Positions 1 through 10,283 of a stretch of DNA of 64,000 nt are shown piece by piece. Below the pieces are notes generated by a model. That model was not told the origin of the DNA. It searched no databases and saw only the letters and a program-made list of their open reading frames with translations. A program made the position numbers and the translations under genes. This DNA is from Akkermansiaceae bacterium (lineage in GTDB: Bacteria > Verrucomicrobiota > Verrucomicrobiia > Verrucomicrobiales > Akkermansiaceae): NCBI GenBank assembly GCA_022424905.1, contig JAKMGP010000141.1, forward strand, positions 1 to 64,000, in the 5' to 3' direction. Position 1 is the first letter of the stretch, and each line of letters opens with the position of its first letter.

Positions 1-64
1 CCCGGGGACTGGGGACTTCAAAGCGATCAAACAGCTCCTTTGCCTGATATTCGTGGATATTCAT
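1..64 (-). CDS. sucC: Succinyl-CoA ligase beta subunit, N-terminal fragment (runs off the window)
   Basis: Reverse complement of 1-64 reads MNIHEYQAKELFDRFEVPSPR, the conserved SucC N-terminus; ATG at 64. Confidence 0.85.
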   Translation of the reverse strand, partial: MNIHEYQAKELFDRFEVPSPR

Positions 65-521
65 GCCGGGAAAGGACGGACGCTAGCCATGGAAACACCC
101 CGTGCAATGCTTAATCGTGAGAATTACAAATCTTGAGACTATTTCTGACACCAGATGACCGCCTCAAGCGATCGATTAATGAATGGATCAAAGGATCCCT
201 AAGCATTACCGATCGTGCTTTTATCTCCAAAAGGCACTCTAATTCCTAAAGATCGCGACTTTAGCACAGGAGGCTCAACCATTGGTATTTACAGCCTTAA
301 CTCGCCATCGTGTCAGCTGTTAAAGCTCTTGTTTTTTATTGGGTTAGCATTGGCTCACTCTAAAATATGGTCAAATTCCCAAAGCACCTTGGATTCCGAA
401 TCAACCCTTTTAAAATACCGCCCTCCGAAAATCTTACTATTTTCCCGAAAAGCCCCCCTTGCTTCTCACGCGCGAACGGTATATTTGACCTCTCCCGACA
501 ATAAAGAGCGGGTAAAATTTC

Positions 522-3500
522 ATGATCAAGTGGACTCTCCAGAAAATCGTTGGCTCTAAAAACCAGCGGGAACTCAAGCGCATGCAGCCCTTGGTGGTAC
601 AAATCAATGAACTTGAGGAGGCCTATCAAACGGAATCCGAAGAGCAATTGCTCGCCCGCGTTAAAGATTGGCAAAAACATCTCCATCGCTACCTCCCACT
701 TAAGCTCCCCACCAAAAGGCAGCTAGAAACCATGGACGACGAGGCGGTCTCCGAGGCAGCAGCTAGTGTTCAAAAAAGATTCGATGCCCTTCGCGACGAA
801 TTCCCCAATCTTCCTACCAGAATTAGGACTCGCGAAGAAATCGATGAAGCTAAGACCGCTTTCAACGACATCGATGAACAATTCCCGGCTCTCCGTGACA
901 ACTACCTCGATAAGATTCTTCCTGAAGCTTACGCCACTGTAAAAAACGGTGCTCGTCGTCTCTGCGGAACTGAGATTGAAGTGGTCGATAATATGGTCCC
1001 TTGGGACATGGTTCATTTTGATGTCCAACTCGTAGGAGGCATCTCGCTTCATCAAGGAAAGATTGCTGAAATGCAAACGGGTGAGGGTAAGACATTGGTT
1101 GGAACCCTTCCCGTTTTCCTAAACGCCCTCACCGGACTTGGAGTCCATCTTGTAACCGTCAACGATTATCTTGCTCGTCGTGATTCTGAGTGGATGGGTG
1201 CTCTCTTCAAATACCTCGGTCTAACCGTTGGGTGTATTCAAAATCAACAGTTTCCCGGCATCCGCCGTGAACAATATTATTGCGACATCACTTATGGAAC
1301 GAATGCCGAATTTGGATTCGATTATCTTCGCGACAACGGCATGGCTGGCTCGACCGATGATCAAGTTCAGCGCGATCACTACTTCGCGATTGTTGATGAG
1401 GTCGACTCAATTCTAATCGATGAGGCCCGAACTCCCCTCATCATCTCCGGCCCCGCTGTGATTTCCAACACCGAGGAATACAAACGCTACCGCAGCGTGA
1501 TCGAGCAGTTGGTCAAAAAACAAAACCACCTTTGCAACGAGCTTGCCACCGAGGCCAACGATGCACTTGCACGAGGCTACGATGAGGTCGCTGGACGCGC
1601 ACTCTTCAAGCTGAAACTCGGTCAACCCCGCAACCGCCAGTTCATGCGCTGCATGGAAGATCCAGACACGCGCCGCCTCATTGAAAAGACTGAACTTTCA
1701 TTCTATCAAGACGCCCAAAAGAAGGAACTATTCGCGATCAAAGAGGAGCTTTACTTTACGATCGATGAGAAAGGACACGACGCTGACCTCATGGAGATGG
1801 GTCGTGAGTTCCTCTCACCTGAAGATCCCGAGGCTTTCGTGATACCTGATCTTGCCTCTGACTTCGCGAATGTCGATGCCAACCCGGATTTGGACGATGA
1901 ACAACGCCTTGCCGAAAAGGACAGAATCCAGACCAAAATGGATGCTCAGGGCACACGGGTTCACGCCATTTCTCAACTCCTAAAAGCTTATTGTTTATAC
2001 GAGAAAGACAACGAGTATGTTGTTAAGGACGGCAAGGTAGTCATTGTCGACGAAAATACCGGACGCGAAATGACCGGACGCCGGTGGTCTGATGGGCTTC
2101 ACCAGGCGGTCGAAGCAAAAGAAAATGTAGAAATCGAGCGCGAAACCCAGACTTACGCTACAATCACGATTCAGAATTATTTTCGACTTTACGAAAAACT
2201 CGGCGGCATGACCGGGACCGCTGAAACTGAAGCTGCTGAATTTCAGGATATCTACGGACTCGACGTGCTCCCCATCCCCAATCATAAGCCGAACCAGCGG
2301 AAGGATCACAACGACCAAGTCTTCAAAACCCGTCGTGAAAAATTCAACGCCGTTGTTGCAAAAATCCAACAATGCCATGAGGTGGGGCAACCAGTCCTTG
2401 TGGGAACCGCTTCGGTGGAAGCATCCGAAACACTCTCGCGAATGCTTCAGCGTTCAAAGATTACACATAAAGTTCTCAACGCTAAGTATCACCTTCAGGA
2501 AGCCGAAATCGTAAAGGCTGCCGGTCAGCTTGGTTCCGTCACCGTCTCAACCAACATGGCTGGACGCGGAACCGATATTAAACTTGGCCAAGACGTAAAA
2601 GAAGCTGGAGGACTCTTCGTCATAGGCACCGAGCGCCACCAGTCCCGCCGGACTGACCGACAGCTTCGTGGACGTTGTTCACGTCAAGGCGACCCAGGGT
2701 CTTCACAATTCTTCATCTCTTTTGAAGATGACTTAATGCGCAATTTTGCTGCTGCCGATCGCATGACCAACATGATGGAGCGATTCGGCATGGAAGATGG
2801 TGAAGCTCTCGAACACAAATGGCTCAACCGGTCAGTTGAAACAGCCCAAAAGCGGGTTGAACAAATGTATTATCGCCGACGGAAATACGTTCTCGACTTT
2901 GATGACGTAATGAATCGTCAGCGCGAAGTAGTCTATGGCTATCGCAACGAAGTCCTCAAATCAGAAGATCCGCGGGAACTCATTATGGAGCTTCTTGATC
3001 GCATTATCCCCGCCCAAGTGAGTTACTACATGGAAGAGCGTGATGAAGGTCAACCCGACTACATTGAACTTCTAAACTGGGTGAATAAAACATTTCCTCT
3101 TCACCTCTCCATCGATGAGGCAAAGTTTGAAACCCGCGATGTCGAAGCAAACTCAAAATTTCTCCTCGAACGAGTTCATACCGCCTACGAACGTAAGATC
3201 GAGATGGAAGATTCTGAGCACCTCGATTCTCTCGAACGCCACATCATGCTCAATGCTATTGATCAAAAATGGCAGGAACATCTTTACGCGATGGACTCAC
3301 TTCGGGAAGGCGTTCAACTTCGGGCGCAAGGTCAAAAAGATCCTCTCGTGGAATATAAAATGGAGGCTTACAAGCTCTTCACCGCGCTCATGGATACGAT
3401 TGATGAGGGGGCCGTTCATAATCTCTTTCGCTTCACCACGATCCGTGAAATTGACCCAGTTCTGGCCGATGTACCCCAACAGACTTCAGGCGGAAATGAA

Positions 3501-3683
3501 AACAATATGGCAGTCTCCGGCTCATCTAGTGTCGTTCCCGAAACCGGAAGCGGTTCCGATGAAAGCGGCTTAAAACTCAACCTTCCGAAGCGCCGCCCAA
3601 TCGCCAAGGTCGGACGCAACGAACCTTGCAGCTGCGGATCAGGTAAGAAATACAAGCAATGCTGCGGTCGTATGACCGAGTAA
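522..3683 (+). CDS. secA: Preprotein translocase ATPase SecA
   Basis: 1053 aa; Walker A 'MQTGEGKT', 'STNMAGRGTDIKLG', C-terminal SEC-C zinc motif 'NEPCSCGSGKKYKQCCG'. Confidence 0.97.
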   Translation: MIKWTLQKIVGSKNQRELKRMQPLVVQINELEEAYQTESEEQLLARVKDWQKHLHRYLPLKLPTKRQLETMDDEAVSEAAASVQKRFDALRDEFPNLPTRIRTREEIDEAKTAFNDIDEQFPALRDNYLDKILPEAYATVKNGARRLCGTEIEVVDNMVPWDMVHFDVQLVGGISLHQGKIAEMQTGEGKTLVGTLPVFLNALTGLGVHLVTVNDYLARRDSEWMGALFKYLGLTVGCIQNQQFPGIRREQYYCDITYGTNAEFGFDYLRDNGMAGSTDDQVQRDHYFAIVDEVDSILIDEARTPLIISGPAVISNTEEYKRYRSVIEQLVKKQNHLCNELATEANDALARGYDEVAGRALFKLKLGQPRNRQFMRCMEDPDTRRLIEKTELSFYQDAQKKELFAIKEELYFTIDEKGHDADLMEMGREFLSPEDPEAFVIPDLASDFANVDANPDLDDEQRLAEKDRIQTKMDAQGTRVHAISQLLKAYCLYEKDNEYVVKDGKVVIVDENTGREMTGRRWSDGLHQAVEAKENVEIERETQTYATITIQNYFRLYEKLGGMTGTAETEAAEFQDIYGLDVLPIPNHKPNQRKDHNDQVFKTRREKFNAVVAKIQQCHEVGQPVLVGTASVEASETLSRMLQRSKITHKVLNAKYHLQEAEIVKAAGQLGSVTVSTNMAGRGTDIKLGQDVKEAGGLFVIGTERHQSRRTDRQLRGRCSRQGDPGSSQFFISFEDDLMRNFAAADRMTNMMERFGMEDGEALEHKWLNRSVETAQKRVEQMYYRRRKYVLDFDDVMNRQREVVYGYRNEVLKSEDPRELIMELLDRIIPAQVSYYMEERDEGQPDYIELLNWVNKTFPLHLSIDEAKFETRDVEANSKFLLERVHTAYERKIEMEDSEHLDSLERHIMLNAIDQKWQEHLYAMDSLREGVQLRAQGQKDPLVEYKMEAYKLFTALMDTIDEGAVHNLFRFTTIREIDPVLADVPQQTSGGNENNMAVSGSSSVVPETGSGSDESGLKLNLPKRRPIAKVGRNEPCSCGSGKKYKQCCGRMTE

Positions 3684-3716
3684 TCAGCGCGAGCGAATTA
3701 AAAACTTTCATTCAAG

Positions 3717-3751
3717 AGGCGCTTCCGCAGAAATGTTGGAGCGCCTTTTTT
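3717..3751 (+). terminator. Rho-independent terminator after secA
   Basis: AGGCGC(TTCC...GGA)GCGCCT hairpin followed by TTTTT. Confidence 0.65.
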
Positions 3752-3761
3752 AACGAGCAAA

Positions 3762-4871
3762 ATGAGAAAACCCGAAGATGAACTGACAGACCTCGAAGAG
3801 AGGGGGCTTCTTCGCGGGCTACGCCCAATAAGCAATCCAGATCTTCCAACCGTCGAACTACAAGGCCGAAAGCTCATCAACTTCTCATCGAATGATTATC
3901 TCGGTCTTTCCCAACACCCAACCCTTATTCAAGCCGCCACAAAAGCCTTGCAAGATTATGGCACGGGCAGCACAGCATCGCGACTCATTTGCGGATCTCT
4001 TGATATCTTCCACCAGCTTGAAGAAAAAATAGCGAGTCTCAAAAAGAGCGAAGCGGCGCTCACTTTCGCAAATGGCTTTACCACCGCGATGGGAATAATC
4101 CCGGCAATCATAGGTAAGAGCGACACTGTCATTCTAGACAAACTTGCCCATGCCTGTCTCATCGATGCCGCTAAACTCTCCGGGGCAACCCTTCGTATCT
4201 TCCCGCACAACGATCTCAATAAGCTCGAAAAACTCCTCACTTCTAGTAGTGGCCGTATTTTAATTGTGACAGAATCCGTCTTCTCTATGGATGGCGACCT
4301 TTGCCCTCTTTCTGAAATCGTAAAACTTAAGGAAAAGCACGGCGCCCTCCTCTTTTTGGACGAAGCCCATGCCATCGGGGTGCTCGGCCAAACCGGACAA
4401 GGGCTTGCAGAGAAGTTGAGCCTTCAGGAACAAGTTGATTTCCAGATGGGCACGCTAGGGAAATCTCTCGGCTCGGCCGGCGGCTATCTCGCAGCATCAA
4501 GGTCATGGATTGATCTTTTCATCAATAAAACCCGTTCCTTAGTTTATTCAACAGCACCGCCACCCTCACAAGCCGCTGCAAGCCTTGCGGCTCTCAATCT
4601 TTTGAATTCACCAGAAGGGATTACGAGACGCGATCGCCTTAAGACTTACTCAGACTCTTTTGGCTCCCCTACCCCAATCATTCCCAAGATTATTGGCGAA
4701 AACAGATCCGCGCTTGTGGCCTCGGATTCTCTCCTAAAAAGCGGTTTTTTAGTTCCAGCGATTCGATACCCCACCATCCCACGAGGAACAGCACGACTTC
4801 GAATCACCCTGAGCGCTGCCCACAGCCCGGAAAATCTCAGCGATCTTAAAGAGGCCTTGGCCTTGCTGTAA
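3762..4871 (+). CDS. bioF: 8-amino-7-oxononanoate synthase / alpha-oxoamine synthase family
   Basis: PLP fold type I motifs: 'INFSSNDYLGLSQHP', 'LFLDEAHAIGVLGQTGQG', 'GTLGKSLGSAGGYLAAS'. Confidence 0.85.
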   Translation: MRKPEDELTDLEERGLLRGLRPISNPDLPTVELQGRKLINFSSNDYLGLSQHPTLIQAATKALQDYGTGSTASRLICGSLDIFHQLEEKIASLKKSEAALTFANGFTTAMGIIPAIIGKSDTVILDKLAHACLIDAAKLSGATLRIFPHNDLNKLEKLLTSSSGRILIVTESVFSMDGDLCPLSEIVKLKEKHGALLFLDEAHAIGVLGQTGQGLAEKLSLQEQVDFQMGTLGKSLGSAGGYLAASRSWIDLFINKTRSLVYSTAPPPSQAAASLAALNLLNSPEGITRRDRLKTYSDSFGSPTPIIPKIIGENRSALVASDSLLKSGFLVPAIRYPTIPRGTARLRITLSAAHSPENLSDLKEALALL

Positions 4872-4891
4872 AAACACTACAAACTCATCAC

Positions 4892-5638
4892 ATGTCCAAA
4901 TTTTCAGGAAAACGAGTTGTGATCACCGGAGCGGGTCGCGGTATAGGCCTTGCCATTGCTCACGCTTTCGCCGCTGAAGGAGCAAAGCTCGCCATCATTT
5001 CACGCAACCCCACAAGCTGTGGCGCCGCCGCCAAGGAAATTAACGCAGTTCACCCTGACTCAACCCGCTTTTACGCATTAGATGTCGCCGATTTTGACTC
5101 CGTGCAAGAGACCGGAAAAACTATAATCGAGGACCTTGGGGGAATCGATATTCTCATTAATAACGCTGGCGTAACGAGAGACGGATTAATTATGCGAATG
5201 AAATCGGAAGATTGGGACGCCGTTCTTGATACCAACCTCAAGGGTGCCTTCAACCTTGTGAAGGCTCTGCAACGTCCACTTATGAAAGGCACCGACCCAC
5301 GGATTATTAACATCAGTTCCGTTATCGGGCTGATCGGAAATGCCGGTCAAGCAAACTACGCAGCTTCAAAAGCGGGGCTGATTGGTTTCACTAAATCAGT
5401 GGCTCGCGAACTTGCTGGGCGTAAAGTCACATGTAACGCCATTGCTCCGGGTTTTATTACCACCGATATGACAGACGAACTTTCTGACGACCTCAAACAA
5501 GGGATCATCGCAAAGGTCCCCCTCGCTGATTTCGGCCAAGTTGACGACATTGCCAATGCCTCGCTTTTCCTTGCCGGGCCAGAAGCCCGCTACATCACAG
5601 GCCAAGTGCTCGCCGTCGATGGTGGCATGACCATGTAA
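4892..5638 (+). CDS. fabG: 3-oxoacyl-ACP reductase (SDR family)
   Basis: 'TGAGRGIG' cofactor motif, 'NNAGVTRDGLIMRM', YxxxK 'YAASK', C-term 'GQVLAVDGGMTM'. Confidence 0.92.
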   Translation: MSKFSGKRVVITGAGRGIGLAIAHAFAAEGAKLAIISRNPTSCGAAAKEINAVHPDSTRFYALDVADFDSVQETGKTIIEDLGGIDILINNAGVTRDGLIMRMKSEDWDAVLDTNLKGAFNLVKALQRPLMKGTDPRIINISSVIGLIGNAGQANYAASKAGLIGFTKSVARELAGRKVTCNAIAPGFITTDMTDELSDDLKQGIIAKVPLADFGQVDDIANASLFLAGPEARYITGQVLAVDGGMTM

Positions 5639-5642
5639 ATTA

Positions 5643-6104
5643 ATGACACTTCTCTTGATTCGTCATGCTACCGCCGCTGCTCATGGGCTAGCTGGTGGTG
5701 ACTTCGTCCGAAATCTTGTCGAAAAAGGTCACGAACAATCTCAGCGCGTTGGAAGGTTTCTTAAGAAGCATGAGCTTACACCTGATGTCGTTCTTTCAAG
5801 CCCCGTCTTGCGAGCAAAAGAGACAGCTAAAATCTTAGCCGCCGAAGGCTGTCCAAAACCTATCACCGAACCATGGCTCGCTTGCGGGATGAGACCAGAA
5901 ATCGCTCTTCAAGAGCTCAAGGCCTATCAGCAATTTAATCGGGTCGCTATGGTGGGCCATGAGCCCGATTTTTCAGCTCTGGTCGAGCATATCTTGGGTG
6001 CAGAAACTTACTCCATCCGCGTCAAAAAAGCCTCAATCATTTCACTGGAAGTGGGACGCCATCCCCTACTTAATTTTAGCATCCCTTGTAAATTACTGAA
6101 ATAG
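5643..6104 (+). CDS. sixA: SixA-like phosphohistidine phosphatase (histidine phosphatase superfamily)
   Basis: N-terminal RHG-like 'LLIRHATAAAHG', 'SSPVLRAKETAKIL', 'VGHEPDFS'. Confidence 0.8.
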   Translation: MTLLLIRHATAAAHGLAGGDFVRNLVEKGHEQSQRVGRFLKKHELTPDVVLSSPVLRAKETAKILAAEGCPKPITEPWLACGMRPEIALQELKAYQQFNRVAMVGHEPDFSALVEHILGAETYSIRVKKASIISLEVGRHPLLNFSIPCKLLK

Positions 6105-6430
6105 TTCACTTCACGAGGGATGAGGCATCAAAAACTTTACCATGAAAAGTTCAATGGAATCGGCTCAATCACCCCCATAACGGCTCAAAAACGATAAGGG
6201 AATTGAGATCAGAAATCTCTGCGGCGGCAAGGATCATGCAAATCCTGTTCAACCACCTCTTATCAATCGTCTATTCCCTCAAAACTAACTATTCCTCAAA
6301 TTTTCCCTAATTTTTTCTGAAGTAATCCGTTCAAATTGAAGAAAATCAGTAGATCTCTTCGCTGGTCAAACTCCATTTTGATCGGTATTTTTCTTTCAAC
6401 TCAAGGTTAGATCCGTCCTCCAATCCCATT

Positions 6431-7939
6431 ATGAGCTTACACGCACAACTTTCACCGGAAGCCCAAGCACGACTTTTGTCCCAACAGCGGATGTCGACCA
6501 TCACCAGCTTGATCATCGCTCTCTTGTTAATGGTCCTTGTTGGATTGATCCTTTGGATTATTGCGATGAACCTTCCTGCTAAGAATATTCCGCAATTGGT
6601 TAGCTATAACGGGACCCCTGAATCCGAAGAAAATCTCAAACAAAAAAAGGTTCAGACTCAAATCGAGCGGAAACCTGCGGCACCTTCAGCTTCAATGTCC
6701 AAGGTCATTGCGGCGAATACATCATCCCCTACTGCCATTCCAGTCCCAGAAATCGACGTCCCTGACCCCAGCACTGACTTTGGTGATGGAAATGACTTCG
6801 GCGACGGTTGGGGCGACGGAGATGGATCAGGTGCCGGTGGTGGGTTTGGTAATATCCCAACTGCCATGAAGAAGCGTTGCTCCAAGGCCGACCGCCTCCA
6901 ACGTTTGACTTCGAGCGGCGGAACCGAAAAATGTGAAGATGCCGTTGTCGCAACTCTTCGCTGGCTGAAAAAAGAGCAAAACGAAGACGGCTCATGGTGT
7001 GGCCAACAGCAAATCGGCATGACGGGTCTTGGGCTCCTGACCTTCTTGGGTCACTGCGAGACCGCAGGCTCGGAAGAGTTTGGCGAAACTGTCCTCGCAG
7101 CGATTACCTTCCTAGTTGACAAGGCAATGAAAAATAACGGCAAGCTTGCAACTGACTTCAAGAACAATCACTGGTGCTACGAGCACGCGATTGCCGTTTA
7201 TGCTTTAGCGGAGGCTTATACCCTCTGCATCAAATCTTTTGGAGAGAATATTAACCAGCTAGAAGATGCCGTCATGGCTTCCGGACAATTTCTGATCAAC
7301 AGTCAACACCAAGGTGGTGGCTGGGACTATGCTTACAGTGAGGACAGCCCTCGAGGCGGTGATGTTTCAATCGTCGGATGGCATCTTCAAGCCCTTAAGG
7401 CCTGCAAATACACCGGCCTTGATTTCGCAAACCTAACGCGTTGCTACAAAAAAGGACTGGATTACGTCGAGCGATGCCAGCTGGCAAGTGGAGCTATTGG
7501 ATACTCTGGCCCAAACGTCCACGGTGGATCTGACGGAACCACGCTTGCTGCTGTTGGCGCTCTTTGTTTCCAGATTTGGAAATCTTCCGCTAGTAAAGTT
7601 GCCCGCAAAGCCGTCCGCTTTATGGACAAAGAGATGAAATTTGATTGGAATACTGCAGATTCAGACCTCTATGGACACTACTATGCGGTCCAATGCATGA
7701 TTAACAATGGTGGACCTGAGTGGGAACGCTACAATAAGCTTTTCCGAGATCAGGTTCTCGATAACCAACATAAAGACGGTTATTATAAAGTCGTCGGTGG
7801 TGGAAATAAGATTAACGCGGTCGCTGGATCATTTGCCGGTGATGGTGGTTACGGTCGCCACTATCGTGCCTGCCTCGCAACCTTAATGCTTGAGTCCTAC
7901 TACAGATTCCTTCCCGCTACGGGAGCGAAGACCAACTAA
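6431..7939 (+). CDS. Membrane-anchored prenyltransferase/squalene-oxidase-repeat (alpha-toroid) protein, paralogue 1
   Basis: N-terminal TM helix 'SLIIALLLMVLVGLILWIIAM', Gly/Asp-rich linker, then 'AVVATLRWLKKEQNEDGSW' and further alpha-toroid-type repeats. Confidence 0.75.
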   Translation: MSLHAQLSPEAQARLLSQQRMSTITSLIIALLLMVLVGLILWIIAMNLPAKNIPQLVSYNGTPESEENLKQKKVQTQIERKPAAPSASMSKVIAANTSSPTAIPVPEIDVPDPSTDFGDGNDFGDGWGDGDGSGAGGGFGNIPTAMKKRCSKADRLQRLTSSGGTEKCEDAVVATLRWLKKEQNEDGSWCGQQQIGMTGLGLLTFLGHCETAGSEEFGETVLAAITFLVDKAMKNNGKLATDFKNNHWCYEHAIAVYALAEAYTLCIKSFGENINQLEDAVMASGQFLINSQHQGGGWDYAYSEDSPRGGDVSIVGWHLQALKACKYTGLDFANLTRCYKKGLDYVERCQLASGAIGYSGPNVHGGSDGTTLAAVGALCFQIWKSSASKVARKAVRFMDKEMKFDWNTADSDLYGHYYAVQCMINNGGPEWERYNKLFRDQVLDNQHKDGYYKVVGGGNKINAVAGSFAGDGGYGRHYRACLATLMLESYYRFLPATGAKTN

Positions 7940-7960
7940 AATTTCTCTTTTTATTTCTCA

Positions 7961-7994
7961 AAAGCTGCGCCTCTGGGGATGCGCAGCTTTTTTC
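7961..7994 (+). terminator. Rho-independent terminator
   Basis: GCTGCGC-ctctggggat-GCGCAGC followed by TTTTTT. Confidence 0.8.
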
Positions 7995-8178
7995 TTTGTC
8001 GAAAAGCCTTATTTAGGTCTAAATCTTAGGGGATGCGCGATTAAGAGTATTTTCTAAGAAAATCCCGAGTTCAGTCGTTCTCGGTGCAAACAACAGACTT
8101 CCTCTATTCTTCAAACCAAACTTCGACTTCTGTCCCCCAGTAATCTGAGATCTAAATTCCTTTTCCTACTATAACTCT

Positions 8179-9648
8179 ATGAGCCTACACGCGCAACTTT
8201 CACCAGAAGCCCAAGCCCGACTCGCGGCCCAGCAACGGATGTCGACCATCACTAGTTTGGTCATTGCTCTTTTACTTATGGTGCTGGTAGGACTGATCCT
8301 CTGGATCATTGCAATGAACCTGCCTTCTAAGAATATCCCGCAGTTAGTCAGCTATAACGGGACCCCCGAGTCCGAGGAAAATCTCAAACAAAAGAAGGTT
8401 CAGACAAAGATTGAGCGCAAACCTGCTGCACCTTCAGCTTCAATGTCTAAGGTCATCGCAGCCAATACATCATCTCCCACGGCTATTCCTATTCCAGAAA
8501 TTGATGTTCCGGATCCAACTACTGACTTCGGTGATGGAAATGACTTCGGCGATGGTTGGGGTGACGGAGATGGATCCGGCGCTGGTGGTGGGTTCGGTAA
8601 TATCCCGACTGCCATGAAAAAGCGTTGCTCTAAGGCCGACCGCCTTCAACGACTCACTTCCAACGGCGGCACTGAAAAATGTGAAGACGCCGTTGTCGCC
8701 TCATTACGCTGGCTGAAAGAGAAACAAAATAAAGACGGTTCGTGGACAAGCCGATCTGTCCCTATGACTGGACTTGCTCTCCTTGCCTATCTCGGACATT
8801 GCGAAACCGCAGGGTCGGAAGAATTTGGCGATACCGTTCTCGCTGCCATTACCTTTCTTGTCGATAAATCCATGAAAAATAACGGCAAGTTAGCGGATGA
8901 TTTCAAGGCGAAAAGCTGGTGCTATGAGCACGCGATTGCGGTTTACGCCCTTGCTGAAGCTTACACCCTTTGCGTGAAGTCCTTCGGCGAAAATATCAAT
9001 CAGCTGGAAGACGCGGTCATGGCTTCCGGCCAATTCCTCATCAATAGCCAGCACTCAAATGGTGGCTGGGCCTACTCATACGTCGAAGAAGGTGGGCATA
9101 CCGACACCTCAATTGTAGGGTGGCAGCTTCAGGCTCTTAAGGCCTGTAAATACACCGGTCTTGATTTTGCAAACTTAAGACGATGCGTCAAAAAGGGTCT
9201 AGACTACATGGAAACCAAGCAAGCTCCTAGCGGAGCATTCGGCTACTCTAGCCCTTCGATCCGCGAAGACGGAACCACCCTTGCGGCTGTCGGTGCACTT
9301 TGCTTTCAAATTTGGGAATCTTCCGCAAATCGCCAAGCGCGTAAAGCAGTGAAGTTCATGCATGAAAACATGAAACTTGATTGGAAGACCAAACACTCAG
9401 ATCTCTACGGCCACTATTACGCAGCTCAAGCGATGATCAACAATGGAGGGAAGGAGTGGGAAAAATACAACGAACTTTTTAGAGACCAAGTCCTCAACAA
9501 CCAAAACAAAGATGGTTCATACAAGTCAGTCCAAGCAGGGCACGGTCTTAACGGAGGTGGTTTCGCGGAACACTACCGCACCTGCCTTGCAACCCTAATG
9601 CTCGAGTCGTATTACCGCTTCCTACCAGGGACAGGGCAAAAGAACTAA
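8179..9648 (+). CDS. Membrane-anchored prenyltransferase/squalene-oxidase-repeat protein, paralogue 2
   Basis: Nearly identical N-terminal ~190 aa and the same overall layout as 6431-7939. Confidence 0.75.
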   Translation: MSLHAQLSPEAQARLAAQQRMSTITSLVIALLLMVLVGLILWIIAMNLPSKNIPQLVSYNGTPESEENLKQKKVQTKIERKPAAPSASMSKVIAANTSSPTAIPIPEIDVPDPTTDFGDGNDFGDGWGDGDGSGAGGGFGNIPTAMKKRCSKADRLQRLTSNGGTEKCEDAVVASLRWLKEKQNKDGSWTSRSVPMTGLALLAYLGHCETAGSEEFGDTVLAAITFLVDKSMKNNGKLADDFKAKSWCYEHAIAVYALAEAYTLCVKSFGENINQLEDAVMASGQFLINSQHSNGGWAYSYVEEGGHTDTSIVGWQLQALKACKYTGLDFANLRRCVKKGLDYMETKQAPSGAFGYSSPSIREDGTTLAAVGALCFQIWESSANRQARKAVKFMHENMKLDWKTKHSDLYGHYYAAQAMINNGGKEWEKYNELFRDQVLNNQNKDGSYKSVQAGHGLNGGGFAEHYRTCLATLMLESYYRFLPGTGQKN

Positions 9649-9700
9649 GACCACCTCGGCACATTTCCATTAAAAGCCGCTCAGCTTAGGTAAGGAGTTT

Positions 9701-10228
9701 TTAAGCTCGTAATTTCTCGCTGGCACTGGCAAGCAACCAAAGCGCGTCAGAAAGTCGGTTCAGGAAAATCCTGACTTCAGCAGACGCCACTTCATCTACA
9801 ACATCCCAGCTCCGACGCTCCGCTCTTCTTGCGACTGTCCTAGCAAGATGAATCCGGGCAGACAATTCCCCTCCTCGCTCCCCGGGCCTCAACCAGCCCT
9901 TAAATTTTTCCTCCTTCTCAATTGAAGCGCTCCAGTCCTCGAGCCACTGGATTTCCGTTATTGAAATACGTCCAAAACCAGCTTTCTCATACTCGATCTC
10001 CTTCCCAAAGGGCATTGCAAGCTCTCCCATCAAGGTCACTAACCACTCTTGAATCTGATCAATTGCCCTAGCTATCTCTCCATCCAAAAGAACCCGAGCA
10101 ATTCCTAGATTTGCGTTTAATTCATCAACAGCCCCCAATGCCTCTATCTGAGGATCTCCCTTAGAAACTTTTCCTCCAAACAATAAATCAGTAAACCCCC
10201 TATCCCCCCTTTTTGTCGTAATACTCAT
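9701..10228 (-). CDS. ATP:cob(I)alamin adenosyltransferase, PduO type
   Basis: Start at MSITTKRGDRGFTDLLFGGKVSKGDPQIEALGAVDELNANLG; C-term 'NRLSDALWLLA'. The longer ORF start (10327) is probably not used. Confidence 0.87.
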   Translation of the reverse strand: MSITTKRGDRGFTDLLFGGKVSKGDPQIEALGAVDELNANLGIARVLLDGEIARAIDQIQEWLVTLMGELAMPFGKEIEYEKAGFGRISITEIQWLEDWSASIEKEEKFKGWLRPGERGGELSARIHLARTVARRAERRSWDVVDEVASAEVRIFLNRLSDALWLLASASEKLRA

Positions 10229-10283
10229 AGCTTGAGGTATTTTCGCCTTTCCTTCGCTCCCGTCCACTACGAAACTCACCGCA

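Noticed and set aside
215-559. ORF 215-559 upstream of secA
   Set aside because: Low-complexity translation with no domain resemblance, overlaps the secA start; the region reads as the sucC/secA divergent intergenic region.
3115-3573. Overlapping ORF inside secA, and the many other 60-150 aa ORFs inside long genes
   Set aside because: Fully contained in strongly supported coding sequences in another frame; no recognisable motifs.
6105-6430. Possible tRNA/riboswitch in the 6105-6430 intergenic region
   Set aside because: No cloverleaf or T-loop consensus (GTTCRANNC in proper context) and no recognisable riboswitch core found by eye; Infernal/Rfam would be needed.
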